Of a DNA stretch of 64,000 bases, positions 21,372 to 33,006 are shown in pieces. Position 1 is the stretch's first letter; each line of letters starts with the position of its first letter. The notes beneath the pieces were generated by a model. That model did not search any database. It worked only from the letters and a program-made list of their open reading frames with translations, and was not told the DNA's origin. This DNA comes from Xestospongia muta (Eukaryota > Porifera > Demospongiae > Haplosclerida > Petrosiidae), in contig OY848930.1 of the NCBI GenBank assembly GCA_963693285.1, positions 3,224,001 through 3,288,000 on the forward strand, given 5' to 3'. The position numbers were made by a program, and so were the translations under genes.

Positions 21372-22290
21372 CTGCAAAGTTGAGATGTGGGACCTCATTC
21401 TCCGAAGTATAATTGGAGAATGGCTAAGCCTGTATAGGTGCAAGCAGGAGCGCATGAGCGTCACGAAGCGACGCAAAGGAGCGTCAAACTGCCATTATAT
21501 TTGTATTCTAACCATTGTCGAAACACGGTGTCAAGGATTATTCCATATAAGGAAATACACTTACTTAGCATAAGTACTGCTAAGTACGTGACGGAGCAAT
21601 GAATATTATTACAATCATATGGCGAGTAAAACGAAGTCGAAACTAACAAAGTTATGTACATCGAGAAACGTTTAAAAGAATTATACTTGGAGGTTATGGA
21701 GGCTTTGTCATTAAAGAGGTGGAAACAGTTGAACAACATATATCACTTTATTCAACAAGACTAGTTCTCTGGCAATACATGAAAACTAGTCTCAGGCTAG
21801 GGAAGTTGCTGGAGGTCTTAAAAAGAACTTTCTGCCAGCTTTTTTGCATCTATTACAAGGGTAACAAACGTTTTGGTAGTTTCCTTGCTGCGTGGACAAG
21901 GAAGTAGGCACTTAAGCCTGTGACACTTTGTCCACACAGAACACCAGGACACTTGGGAGTTACCTTGTGTCTGAATATAATGATATATATATTTTGTTCC
22001 AGGTCGCTTGGCCATTTTCTTGACATCTTGACTTCTCTTAAATTTATCTATTTAAAGCGCACCTACTAAGAGGTTACAGCCCAGAAGCTATTAAAATGCA
22101 AAACACTTAGCAGTTATCTCCATATATGGACATATGCTCTAAGCTGTGATTCGACAACAGTTGGTTAAGGGAGTTTGACGCTCCTTTGCGTCGCTTCACG
22201 ACGCTCATGCGCTCCTGGTGCAAGCTATTCGTAATTATACGAGGAGGATGAGGTTGAACATATCAACTGTCCCGCCCTCACCACCCGTAA
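21372..22290 (+). repeat. Internal complementary region of DIRS, split by a MITE
   Basis: Bases 21372-21414 are complementary to the outer left end (11771-11812). Bases 21415-21445 plus 22226-22290 are complementary to the outer right end (about 22565-22645). This arrangement is what DIRS replication uses to complete the ends and form a circle. The 771-bp MITE interrupts it at 21446. Confidence 0.85.
21446..22216. mobile_element. 771-bp MULE-like MITE
   Basis: Inverted ends of about 45 bp start AGGAGCGCATGAGCGTC and carry GAAGCGACGCAAAGG. The perfect 9-bp duplication GGTGCAAGC flanks it at 21437-21445 and 22217-22225. No transposase-like frame is seen inside. End structure and TSD length suggest a Mutator-type origin. 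Confidence 0.9.
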
Positions 22291-22374
22291 TAATATCTCT
22301 AATGCATACACACATATTTGCTTTAAGATCACTTGTCAAGTCGCAAGAAAATAAAAGCCAAACTAGGAGTGATA

Positions 22375-22570
22375 ATGTGTGCTTTATAAAGCAAGGTCTA
22401 GGCGGGCTATTATATCTGTGTGAAACGTGTTTTGGACGTTTGCCAACTCATTGGTCTGACATTTCTGGTGTGAATTTCACACTTTTGTTCACACTTTGAA
22501 TTTTACATGTTAATGTTTGCAAGTGCTGATAAGTAGCTGTTTTGAGTTAAAATAAATGCCTTTTGCTAAG
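22375..22570 (-). repeat. Right inverted terminal repeat of DIRS
   Basis: Reverse complement of 11805-11995, including the TATA region near 22388. Confidence 0.85.
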
Positions 22571-22645
22571 TTGATATGTTCAACCTCATCCTCCTCATAT
22601 AATTACGAATAGCTTGCACCTATACAGGCTTAGCCATTCTCCAAT

Positions 22646-24670
22646 TAATATCAATGGTGTAATGTTTATCTATTCTTTTAACAACTAAAAATGGACCATC
22701 ATATGGTGGCTGAAGTGGTTTACGTACTGTGTCTTGGTGGATGAAGATGTGAGTAGCAGTGGCTAAGCCTTTTGGGATGTTACCGTCATTATTAGTGGGT
22801 TGCCGTGGTGGTAATGAGTGGATACGTTGCATATGGGCTTTTAGTTGTCTGACATAGTTGGATGGATCTGGAAGTGATTTGGTAGTTGTAGGAGTGAAGT
22901 ATTCTCTAGGTAAGCGAAGCCATATATCAATTCAGCTGATTTAGAGGAAATGTCCTCTTTGAGGGCAGTTTCGTATTATGAGCAAAACAAGTGGCAGGGC
23001 CTCCATCCAAGAGTCTGTATTGGTTTGTGGTTTCAAAGCACACTTCATCCACGAGTCTGTATTGGTTTGTGGTTTCAAAGCACATTTCATCTATCTATAA
23101 AAACATTCCACCATTCTGTTTGCTTGCGAGTGGTATGCTGTTGTGCATGCCCATTTGCACCTGAGGAATGACATTAGTTTTGTCCATAGATGAGATTAAA
23201 ATTGACAGCGACGGTCAGTAACACTAGTCGAGGGAACACTGAACCGGGATACCCCATTGAGATATGCCTGCATCATTGTCTCTGCAGTAGTATTAGTGAT
23301 GGGGATGGTTTTGGGCCACCTGGTGAAACAGTCAATGCAGGTTTGGAGGTAAGAAAATCCTCGTGATGATGGCAGCGGTCCAACCAGGTCAACATTAATT
23401 ATCTGGAAACGAGCTTTGGGAGTGGGAAAGGATGGCAGTAGAGATCATATGTGGCATTGTATCTTTGCACATTGGCATTACACACAAGAGCGTGTCCACA
23501 TGGCAAACATCAGAGTTAATGCCCAGCCATACATAGTGAGCAGTGATGAGCTTCTGAGTCACTCGTATCCCTGGATGTGATAAGTGGTGAAGTGAATCAA
23601 ATATATCTCGTCGCCATGCTTTTGGAATGAGGGGACGTTGTGTGCCAATAGAGGTATCATAGTAAAGCGGATGGGATGAGTTGGTGAGTTGAATGGCTTT
23701 AACTACTAATGGGGACTGTGGAGACACTGAAGTGCTCGAATTTGGGGATCAGTGGACTGATTCTTGGCCATAGCAGCATAATCTACTGTGGGGGTTTGTC
23801 CTGACAACAAACCATTTGTCTCAATCCGGGAGAGTGCGTCTGCTACAGGATTATCAGATCCCTGGATATGTCGGATGTAGGAAGTGAACTGTGAGATGTA
23901 ATCTAGTTGCCATGCTTGACAAGGTGTGTGACGATTGGAGCGAGTATTCAAGGCAAATGTTAGCGGTTTGTGATCTGGGAAAACATGGAATTCTCTGCTT
24001 TCTAGAAAATGTCTGAAATGTTTAATCGTTAAATAAACAGCCAGTAGTTCTCTGTCACAATGAGGCTATTGGACTTGGGTTTCATAGATGTAAGTAGGTC
24101 ATGCAGGGCTTGCATTGGGTCAGTGTAGTGAGGAAGGAAACGATGGTAAAAATTGACCATTTTAATGAACTGGGGTGACTGACATGGAGATGTAGGCTGA
24201 GGGAAATCACGAATGACTGCAAGTTTATCTGGAAGTGGGGCGAAACCTTGAGGAGTAACCTGATGTCCTAGGAAATCTAGTTGGTCGACGCCTAAAATAC
24301 ATTTGCTTGGATTAATCACAATCCCATGGGAAGCAAGACGTTCAAAGACAGAATTCAGATCTCTTAGGTGTTTTTCAGAAGTAGTGCTAGCAATCAGTAT
24401 ATCATCAATATAGACATATGTGTTGGAGATGGCTGTAGGACTTGATCCATAAAGCGTTGGAAGGCCTGTGCAGCATTCCTTAGGCCAAAAGGCATGCGGA
24501 CATACTCAAACAGGCCAAAATGGTGTCGTTATTGCTGATTTGATGATATGCACATGCAAATTCTAGTCTTGAAAAGATGGTGGCACCATGTAACGCTAAA
24601 GAGAAATCATGGATGTATGGTACTGGATAACGGTCGGGAACAGTGCATCAGTTCAATGCGTGGGGGGTAT
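22646..24670 (-). pseudogene. Gypsy element A, RT to integrase
   Basis: Minus-strand order from the right is RT start [18 protein letters not shown], then VYIDDILIAST (catalytic box intact), VINPSKCILGVDQLDFLGHQV, RNase H tail DNPVADALSRIET, the integrase zinc region with SHPGIRVTQKLI, and the core VDLVGPLPSS and CIDCFTRWPKTI. The C-terminus reads PYDGPFLVVKRIDKHYTIDI, where the DIRS element cuts it. A TGA replaces an expected Arg before CTVPDRYP, and a 42-bp tandem duplication lies at 23004-23087. The 5' end, including Gag and the 5' LTR, is missing beyond 24670. Confidence 0.85.
23004..23087. repeat. 42-bp tandem duplication in Gypsy A
   Basis: Units 23004-23045 and 23046-23087 differ at one or two bases. 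They sit in the integrase to C-terminus region of the dead Gypsy A gene. Confidence 0.9.
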
Positions 24671-25239
24671 CACACTCACTTCCGAACATGTATCTATATA
24701 GTGGCTATATAGGTAGCAATGAATAATAAGTAACTATTTCATATTTTCCATGCTTTTTGTAAGTGTTAAAATATGATTCTTTTGCTTGAATACAACATTT
24801 GTCTCAAATTTTATAAACTTGACTTTAGTCAAGTGTAAACATGTATTAATAATAAGTCTACTTGTATATTTTGATATTGTGATCACCATTCATTTCCAAT
24901 AAAGCTTGTCTCCATCATTGTATACATATTTATGAAATTAATACTCTTACATTCATATATTTATACACGTAGTAGCTACTTATTAATTTCTCATTAAATT
25001 ATGACTTTCTCTTTGCAACTACAATATATATAATCATAGTACACATCTGTATAACTATACATGCGTCCTAAATATATGTAGATATATCTAGTTTGTTTTG
25101 ATTGCAGTCTGTCAGTTAAAATATCTTTCTACATGTTTAAATTTATTTCTTATCGGTGTCAGTCATAGCAGATGTAGACAATAATAATTTAATCAATATT
25201 TTGGTTGCATTCCACTTCATAATACTCACTAAACAGTTA
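24671..25239. other. AT-rich spacer with an upstream-type repeat
   Basis: About 25018-25135 resembles units at 43260-43640 and 56491-56594 (ATCATAGTA..ATCTGTA..TCCTAAATAT). No gene is seen. Confidence 0.5.
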
Positions 25240-25800
25240 CTGAAGTATATATCAAAGGTATGTTTCCAGATGCAATAAATCTGTATGTTTATATGATGAT
25301 GACAAGAAATGTTATGATTGACACATTTGTCCTGATGACCAAGGCATGTCTGGAAATACAATTGATCTATATGTTTTCTATACTGATGGCAAGAAATGTT
25401 ATGATACATATGTTCTGTTGGCCAAGGCATGTCTGTTTAATGCTAATAATGGTCTCTGTGTTGTTGCAATCTCCTAAAGTCAGCCTGGATGCCATCTCAT
25501 TGAGTTATCAAAGTAGCTCTTAAACAAGGTGACTATTTTGGCCTTATACATGTACATACATTCATACAAACTAACGATCATTATGGTTATTCTCCTTTGC
25601 TTTTGGTTTCAAAGCATATACACTCTCTGCTGTATCAACAGAAGATTGTCTCTTTGCTGACTTGGCAATATAGATACATCATTTCTTTGTCTACAACTCT
25701 TTAAGCTACTGACCTACTATTTAATCAGGATTAAAACCAGTTCTCGCTGATGCTCACATCATTTTCTGATAAGATGTAAATTTTTGAGACTTAGGTTTTC
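25240..25800 (+). pseudogene. Duplicated fragment of an unrecognised host gene
   Basis: Two tandem partial copies of the text TIDLYVFY.D.KKCYDTYV.LAKACL occur at 25261-25350 and about 25350-25470. They match the better frame at 46637-46945, and the following 200 bp also match 46940-47090. Stops and shifts are frequent. I do not recognise the family. Confidence 0.5.
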
Positions 25801-26083
25801 GAAAAAGGCCTATCTCAATAGGAATTTCCACATTTTGACTGGTCACCTGCAAACATACAGGAACATGACTATGTCACACCAATACATACCCAATACCCTA
25901 GATGTAAAGCATTTACAGAAGAAATAACTCTATTTAGATTTTTTGAGTCAAAGAAGTCACTGGAATATCTACATTCCACATTTACACTCTTCTAATGTTT
26001 TTTGGTGATCAATTCTATGGCTATTCAAGTTCATAAAATTTGCTAAGGATGACATTGCAAGGGAATGCATTGAGGACAAACAA

Positions 26084-27027
26084 GATATAAGTGGATAAGG
26101 TCTTCAAGAGATTAGAGCTGTTGACACATTTTGAGTTTCTGATTACATTTTTCCAATATCACACAACATCAAGTAATGCTGGCTGCTACCTTGAATTACT
26201 TAGCCAAGATGTGAACCTTCTACAAGAGGATATGATCAAAATCATGATAGAACCTTGGACAAATTTTGATTTAAGTAACAATGAGAATCAAGTCATTAAG
26301 AGTGGGGACAGTGGTCATGTTTGCATTATGATGAACATTGCTGAACAAACTGTTGTGCATTTTGTGACTGATTTCCAATTTACTTCCAATTATGTTACTC
26401 AGGTATAAAAGTATGTAAATGACCTTGATGGTATAAAGAAGACAATTCACAACATCACAGCTGCCAAGCTTCAAAAGACATCTCTGGTCATGTGGAGTGA
26501 TATCTATCCATGTAACCAATCTAGAGGGTGTAACAATTTTTTGAAGAGAGAGAAGCTGCCATTAGTTGGCAAGGTTTTCATAAATATTGTTTTCATCAAA
26601 AACATTACATTTGCCAACCAAACACTTTCTTGGTCTGAATTTGGTGGTAATCCGTCTAATGCAGAGCTTAAATTTATAACTAAAGGTGATCTGGTTTATA
26701 GTATTAGTGGCATGTACTGGAGAGATAGTTCTTCAAAGCCATTTTCTGACAATATTACTACACGTCTGTATTATAATTAGATAAGTACAAAAACACATTT
26801 GATCCAAAGCTTTAGATCGGGTGAAAGCAAATATTGCTGTTACTTTTATTACTGTAGTTATTAAGATCATTATTACCTTGTTACATTTCCTCAAAGAGAA
26901 TCCAACTATGGAAATTAAGGCTAAACTCAATCAAGCAAGGGAAAATGTAGATGATGCTTCAAAGAGACAAGTGCAAGTTGAAGACAATGTCAGCAACTTA
27001 ATATATTTATATAAATATTGTTCATAA
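26084..27027 (+). pseudogene. Unrecognised membrane-type host gene remnant
   Basis: Open stretches read VDKVFKRLELLTHFEFLITF, YVNDLDGIKKTIHNITAAKL, FANQTLSWSEFGGNPSN and a hydrophobic segment, NIAVTFITVVIKIIITLLHF. The last is followed by a charged helix with NQARENVDDASKRQVQVEDN. Blocks of this set recur at 51640-51790, 52600-52870 and 54500-54612. Stops between blocks may be introns in part (a GTATAA donor at 26403), but I could not join them cleanly. Function unknown. Confidence 0.4.
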
Positions 27028-27363
27028 CTCTCTAAAATTACATATAGTTTGTTGATTTAATTTAGCAAATAATGATAAGAGGCCTAGGCACAGTGTTTAG
27101 TTCAATAATAATTCTTTACAGATATTGAACATATCAGATTAAAATTCTTGGTATATGATAACTACTAATTCCGAGCACTGTTGATGTTGTAGTAATCGGT
27201 GTTGATTATGTAGTTACAATCTAACACCAATAGACCAGTTATTATACGGTTATACCATTTGTATTGCCCACTCTTAAGGTGGCAGGTTATTATCCTAATT
27301 TGCAAAGATGGCCTAGCTCAATTTTATTTTAATTCATTATATGTAGAACACTACTTGCAGCTA

Positions 27364-27680
27364 TGCATTTTAATAAAAATTCTAAGAGAAAACTTGCTAA
27401 GACTAAATCGAGGATAGAACAGTTTGCTATATCCTTTTCTAAGTACAAGAAAGGAGGATATACAGTAAAAAATACTAGAAGCATCAACTTTCAGTGAGTT
27501 CACTTGTATTATGTAATTTGTCATCTGTTATTTTTATATGCAGACTATGTCAAGGAAGTTCTAAAAGAAGCCATCAAATTGGGCAGAAGAAATGAAAAGC
27601 ATGACACCAGCATGGATATACTTCCACCACCATTAACCAATAGCTTTTCCCATTCCAGCAGATTTCATGAAGAGTAGCCA
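27364..27680 (+). other. Possible small exons
   Basis: A stretch after a TTGCAG acceptor reads MHFNKNSKRKLAKTKSRIEQ and ends at a GTGAGT donor near 27496. A second, after ATGCAG at 27541, reads YVKEVLKEAIKLGRRNEKHD to a TAG. The phases do not fit with confidence; they may be tail exons of the 26-27 kb gene. Confidence 0.3.
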
Positions 27681-28529
27681 TGCATTCACTTTCACACATA
27701 CTTCAATTTGATAATATTTATATTTCACACTATCTCTAATTGCATACCAACACTCACGCCATATTCCTTACTGGGGACACAAAATTCAACCCGTGTGACT
27801 GACCTACTTTAACTTGCGGGTAGGTCTGGGGATGACTCTAGCTCCATTCAATCTAAAAAGTTCTGATATGCCACTACTGAGAGTACTGACTACTTCCGTT
27901 ACTATTATGACGTCACATATAGCCACGTCTTTAAAAGGAATTATGATTTTGGTTCTGCAAGAAGTACAACTTGGAAAAAGAATTTCCGGAAAAGTACGGT
28001 GAATTTAAAATAATATGACAAAAATTCATTTCTGTTACCCTTTAAAAGTAAAATGAAGTACGTAAGGTGCTGGAATGAGGTATGGAAAAAGTAACTGCGT
28101 TTTAGATATGGCAGAAAGGCACAACACAAATGTCCAAGGACATGAATTAACACAATTATGGATGTTGAAATATGTCTAATTGTAAAATTACTGAGAAGGC
28201 TAAGAAGATAGTTTCTATCTTATATATTTTAAAGAAGGAAAGAGTCTCTTGCTTTGGCAGTACTACATTATTACCTACCTGATGGCAGGATATCTGCTGA
28301 TCATACAAGAATGCTGTGTTTCATTCTGGTAAATTAACTGCATTCATTATATTGAGCATCAAACATTAAATGTCAAAAGACAGTAAAAAATTCTAACTTA
28401 AGTGCTCTATTTTAACATTAACTATACATTCTCATTTATGTATGCAAAAGCAAATAAATCCCCTTATATGACAGTAAAAGAGCTATCTACAGGCAACCTA
28501 CACATTTGATGAGGGGTAAAGCAGATGCA
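27681..28529. other. Spacer, no gene seen
   Basis: Small open frames at 27814-28002 (+) and 27941-28153 (-) carry no motif. No repeat ends were recognised. Confidence 0.4.
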
Positions 28530-28901
28530 CACTTAAAATAGCATTTTGTCATTTCAACTATTGTCTTCTTTACCATAATGTCATCAATATGATGTAAGCC
28601 CAATATCTAACTCAATATGTATAAAGCCAACTAGAAGCCATAAAGTTCTCTTTGTAGTTTATGTCTAATAACTGAAACCATGAGGAAGAGGTAGATACCA
28701 TTTCAACTTAACTAAATAGATTATTTTTTAGTTAAAATAGTCGGTGTAAAAGCAATGTGGTTGTAGATGCAAGTAGTTGGCTTTATGCATATTAAGTTAC
28801 ACTGGTTTTGGCCTTGTAGCAATTTAGAATGGGTTTACATCATGTTAACGAAACTGTGGTAACGAAGACTTCAGTTAAAATGACAAAATGCTTTTTCAGT
28901 G
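28530..28901. mobile_element. Fold-back MITE family B, copy 1
   Basis: The ends are long imperfect inverted repeats starting CACTTAAAATAGCATTTTG and CACTGAAAAAGCATTTTG. The two arms pair over most of the 372-bp length. A second copy in the opposite orientation is at 32590-33006. No coding. Confidence 0.75.
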
Positions 28902-29381
28902 TATATATTACTTCCATCAAAAAGTACTTCATGTAATTGAAAATGTTATAGTTCGTGATATTTCAGTATTAGAAACTCTTATAGTTCTAGTATGTTCATT
29001 CTATTAATTCAACATTCACTACACATCTGGATGTAGTAATGTGTATTCCATATCAGAATGTTGTATATTATTTAATTAAGACCTGAGTGTCAATTTCACA
29101 AAGTAAGACTTAATAACTTGCTTATATAATATGTAACACAGTATAATATAATCATGGAGTATACATACAGTATAATATTCATTGGATTTAATAATCATTA
29201 TGCATTATTAGTATGCTGAAAAAACCTCAACTGAAGAAAGTAAAAAATTTATATTGCAAACAGAGTCTTCACCTTTAGATGAAAATTGTGCACTTTAATT
29301 TACGGGCTGGATGATTTTTATTGATGAAAAAACTCACTTTAGCTGGCATTACACTTGAATCTTAGGTGAAGTTCAATTTTT

Positions 29382-29462
29382 AACCTCGCTGTACGTGGGC
29401 GCATAGCGAGGGTACTGTAGTCGGTCAGTGTGTGTGTGTGTGTGTGTGCGTGCGTGTGTGTA

Positions 29463-29532
<70 letters not shown>

Positions 29533-30158
29533 TGCGTGTGTGTCTGCACTGCCTGTTACCAAGGATTGTTATTGAACTTCTATAAATTGGCATGCGAAGC
29601 ATTGGCAGCTACCAACGTTTAGCAACGAATAGAAAAGCACGTGGACTTTACAACAGTGGTATTAAGAACATCGTCAAGGAAAACGAAAGCTTAAAACTCG
29701 AAAAAGAATTTTCAAGCTGCAGAGGTCAAGGTGCCGTTTCTCGAAAAATAAAAAACTTAAAGTGGAGATTTTTTAATATGTTGTAGACAATCTTAGAGGA
29801 ATACGCATCAGCAAGACAGATGGCCGTTGGTCGAAGCAATTGTCATAAAAGTTCTGAAAAGTGTTTTCAAGATTGTACATGGACTTGGAGCGAAGTGACG
29901 CATTCAGGAAACGTCTCAAAGCACTGAAAAAACTGTTACTAATAGATAATATATTGATTTATATTTGTACTACGGGACGTTTCCAATGAACGTTTCATCT
30001 TCAAGTTACAATAAATTTTGTATATGAAATATTGATAAACGTCACCAGACCTTCTAGAATGATAAATTTTCTTGCTATGCTACCTAGCAACATCATAGCT
30101 GGGCCTAAGCTGGCATAGCATTTATAAATAATTTAGTAACTGCAGCGAGGCTCGGCAC
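29382..30158 (+). mobile_element. Hairpin-ended repeat family C, copy 1
   Basis: It starts AACCTCGCTGTACG, forming a 28-nt hairpin (29384-29411) with a TGGG loop, and ends GCAGCGAGGCTCGGCAC. Between these lie a (TG)n tract and coding-like text MRSIGSYQRLATNRKARGLY, KNIVKENESLKLEKEF, then DLERSDAFRKRLKALKKLLL after shifts. The second copy at 55552-56379 is inverted and longer by about 190 bp internally. The family is not one I recognise. Confidence 0.65.
29429..29548. repeat. (TG)n microsatellite
   Basis: Almost pure TG dinucleotides with a few TGCG interruptions, inside repeat C copy 1; the inverted copy has (AC)n at the same place (56313-56333). Confidence 0.95.
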
Positions 30159-30274
30159 TTTAGTGCTGTTCATTGTTGTTGTATAGTGTTAAAAATTAAC
30201 ATAATATATTAATAAAATGAATAACTATAATTGAATGTTTATTATAATCCAGAGAGTACTAATTATGATTATTA

Positions 30275-32132
30275 TTAAAGCATATAATTCCACTTTCTAC
30301 TGTATAGTTTATAAATCACTACGATAGTCATTAAAGTAACTCCAGATATTGCTATGAAATGAGTAGCAAGGCAAGAATAATAACAACATATTGCAATTTG
30401 GAACATGTCATGGAGCATGATCCTTCACTACAACGTAGCACATCTATTAGAAAAGATAAATCACATTATTAATCCTTTAAAACTTAAGCCTTACTTAACT
30501 TAGAAGAATCTAATCGAACCGATGGAGATCCATATACATTACTTGCAGTCAAAATTAGATTGATATTATTTTCAGAAAAACTATCCATTTCCAAATCTAC
30601 CTTAATGAATGTATTCTCAGTGTTTCCAATATCATACTTAACACCTTGGGTTTCAAGCTTTAATGAATACATTGCATTAGGCTTTATAGTATTATCTCCC
30701 TATATAGTATTGAATATAAGAATATTGTTCTATAGCCAGTATCATTTTAATAAAAGATTACCTTCCAAAATATAATTCCTTTTAACTTCTTTTTACAATA
30801 AATAATTGTTACATCAATATCATCTGTAATGTTTGGCTCTGTGTAATTTAAAGTTACATTATTTACATATAATTGGATTAATCTACTGTTGATGTGCAAT
30901 TGTGAAATATGGTAAATACCTTCCATGCATCAACTCACTATCAAGTATGAAGTAATATCGATCACTTTCTTCACCAACTTTCTCAGCAAAATCAACTCCA
31001 GTAACAGTGACATAATGTTCTTGAGTACCAACATTAAACTTCATTTCAACACATGTTTTTGTTCCTATTTGTTTTTTAGTACGATTATCTGAAGTGTTCA
31101 CAATGTAATAAAGGATGCGAAAGGTGCTACTTAACGACTTCCAAGTAATTGCAACATGACCTTTATTACCATAGGGTTGAACATCCATTATTACAGTTTT
31201 AGACGGAGCACCTAAATATTTATAAGGACATGCACAATTTCATAATCCATAATATGTACAGCTTAAATATTTGTTTCTTACTTACATGTGTTCATCATTG
31301 ATAGGTTGCATGATATTTGTTCACACTATGTTGCAAAATCAAGCAAGCAGAATATCGAATATTAGCACGAGTGCAAGCCAATGTAAGCTATTTGACTCAC
31401 TGTTACAGTTTCCTTTCAGTGTATAATGTCTATAATTTATTTAAATTACTTTCGATTACTAATGTACTGTGGACTTTGACTGTTTACCTAAAGTTAGAAC
31501 TAATATTGATCTTATTTTCATTGTTAGACAAAAAATAAAATCATTATTAGTGGTAAACACAATTAATATTCATTAGTAATTAGTCATCAAACAGTATCGT
31601 GTTTACTTTTAGTTTCTAAAGAATTTTCCTACATGCAACGTGTAAAACCATACAATGCTTAAATCGACCAATCAGTTTTTACAATGATATTACTCTTGAA
31701 TGAACATTCATCAATGTTACACATAGAGGCATGCATATACACACATACCTTTGATAGTAATTTTACATTCCTTTTTGCATGAAGTATTTTTTAGTCCACA
31801 AATAACATGGCTATTATTTCGATCAGTGGTGGCTTTAAAAGTCAAAATACTAGTTAGACCATTTGTTTTATCAGTTAATACTCCTAAAAAATTGTCCTGA
31901 AAGTGGTTACTCCCTACTTCATCACTTGAGCTAAATACAAAATCAACAATAACATTTCCAGAAGAATCCACAACTCTCCATTCCAAAAAGCTATCCACAA
32001 AGCTATCCACATAATCTGTGTAGCATGTATATGTTACATAGTCAGTAGGGTTTAATGGACTGGAACATGGAAGAGAGATACAATCACCTAAAGTATGTGA
32101 GTACACATTCCACTAAGTGCAAGCTATATTTC

Positions 32133-32169
<37 letters not shown>

Positions 32170-32294
32170 GTAGATATGATGACAATGTAGCAAAACAGTG
32201 AACATGCATAAAATGTTAACATTCTTAATAATTCCTACTTACATGAAACAACTGAGCACAAACACAGTAGATATAGTATTGTGGTCGTTGTCAT
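30275..32294 (-). CDS. Ig-FnIII membrane protein 1, six exons
   Basis: Exons 32294-32243, 32087-31749, 31211-30920, 30882-30762, 30699-30495 and 30351-30275 all have GT-AG borders and sum to 1086 nt, giving 361 residues. Residues 1-17 are a signal peptide (MTTTTILYLLCLCSVVS). An Ig-like domain follows (about 18-130: SLPCSSPLNP, a YTC cysteine, FLEWRV, and HVICGL). Then come a fibronectin type III domain (131-227, HVAITWKSL, YYFILDSEL), a second FnIII-like unit (228-336, ending LILTASNVYGSPSV), a short hydrophobic segment (ISGVTLMTIVVIYKLY) and about ten cytoplasmic residues. It is probably a cell-surface adhesion or recognition protein. The weak membrane segment leaves some doubt about exon 6. 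Confidence 0.7.
31640..31690. repeat. MITE family A end fragment
   Basis: TTAAATCGACCAATCAG followed by TTTTTACAATG matches the right end of MITE A copy 1. It lies in the intron between exons 2 and 3 border sequence of the Ig-FnIII gene region. Confidence 0.4.
32136..32167. repeat. (AT)n microsatellite
   Basis: A pure AT run within the first intron of the Ig-FnIII gene 1. Confidence 0.9.
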
Positions 32295-32589
32295 CTTTCG
32301 GGAAACTGTCATAATTTAGGGAGTGAAGAGCTAACTGCCTTGGAAATATGAGCAACAATTAAGGAATGACTAAACGATAACACTTCTGCCTGTTCACTTA
32401 AAACTATAAAAAATAGAAAGATTTTCTACAAACAGTACAATAGCTAGTAAATACACTACTGTAATTAAAACATGCTTGTGTTGATTCGGTACTTCAGCCA
32501 TTGTATATCAACTCCAAGACTAGTTCACACTAAAGGGAGAACTCTGACACTAATCCAGGACATTCATAACTCAGCCTTTAAGTACATTA

Positions 32590-33006
32590 CACAATGAAAA
32601 AGCATTTTGTCATTTTAACTGATGTCTTTGTTACCACAGTTTCATCAATATAATTCTAAATTACTACACGGACAAAACTACTGTAACTGAATATGCATAA
32701 AATCAACTAGTTGCATCTACAACCATATTGAGTTTACAACCACTAAATTTTAGTAATTGATCATGGCTTCAATTGAAGCCATGATACTATTTCAACTGAC
32801 CTAAGTTAGTTAAGTTGAAATAGTATCTACCTCTACCTCACAGTTTTAGTGATTGGACATAACAACAAAGAGTGCTTTTTGGCTTCTATAACATATTGAG
32901 TTAGACCAGTTTTGGCTTTGTATAACTCAATATTGGGCTTATATCATATTGATGAGATTCTAGTAACGAAGACAACAGTTGAAATAACAAAAAACTATTT
33001 TAAGTG
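32590..33006. mobile_element. Fold-back MITE family B, copy 2
   Basis: Same ends as 28530-28901, in the opposite orientation. Its centre carries a 26-bp perfect palindrome at 32760-32785 (core CTTCAATTGAAG). It lies just upstream of Ig-FnIII gene 1. Confidence 0.75.

Larger units (their letters stand above)
11771..22645 (+). mobile_element. DIRS-type tyrosine-recombinase retroelement, nested
   Basis: The element spans 10.9 kb, of which about 6.2 kb is later insertions. It has Gag-like, RT/RNase H and tyrosine recombinase coding regions, inverted terminal repeats (11805-11995 versus 22375-22570) and an internal complementary region (21372-21445 plus 22226-22290). The latter is complementary to the outermost left end followed by the outermost right end, as in DIRS-1. 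The ends are ATTATACTTCGG and CCATTCTCCAAT, sharing one AT at the circular junction. There is no target duplication. The flanks rejoin as a Gypsy integrase reading ...TIDIN / G..., confirming the boundaries. All genes are broken. Confidence 0.9.

Noticed and set aside
29339..29622. Open frames of His-Thr and Cys-Val repeats
   Set aside because: They are translations of the (TG)n tract on both strands and carry no other protein-like text.
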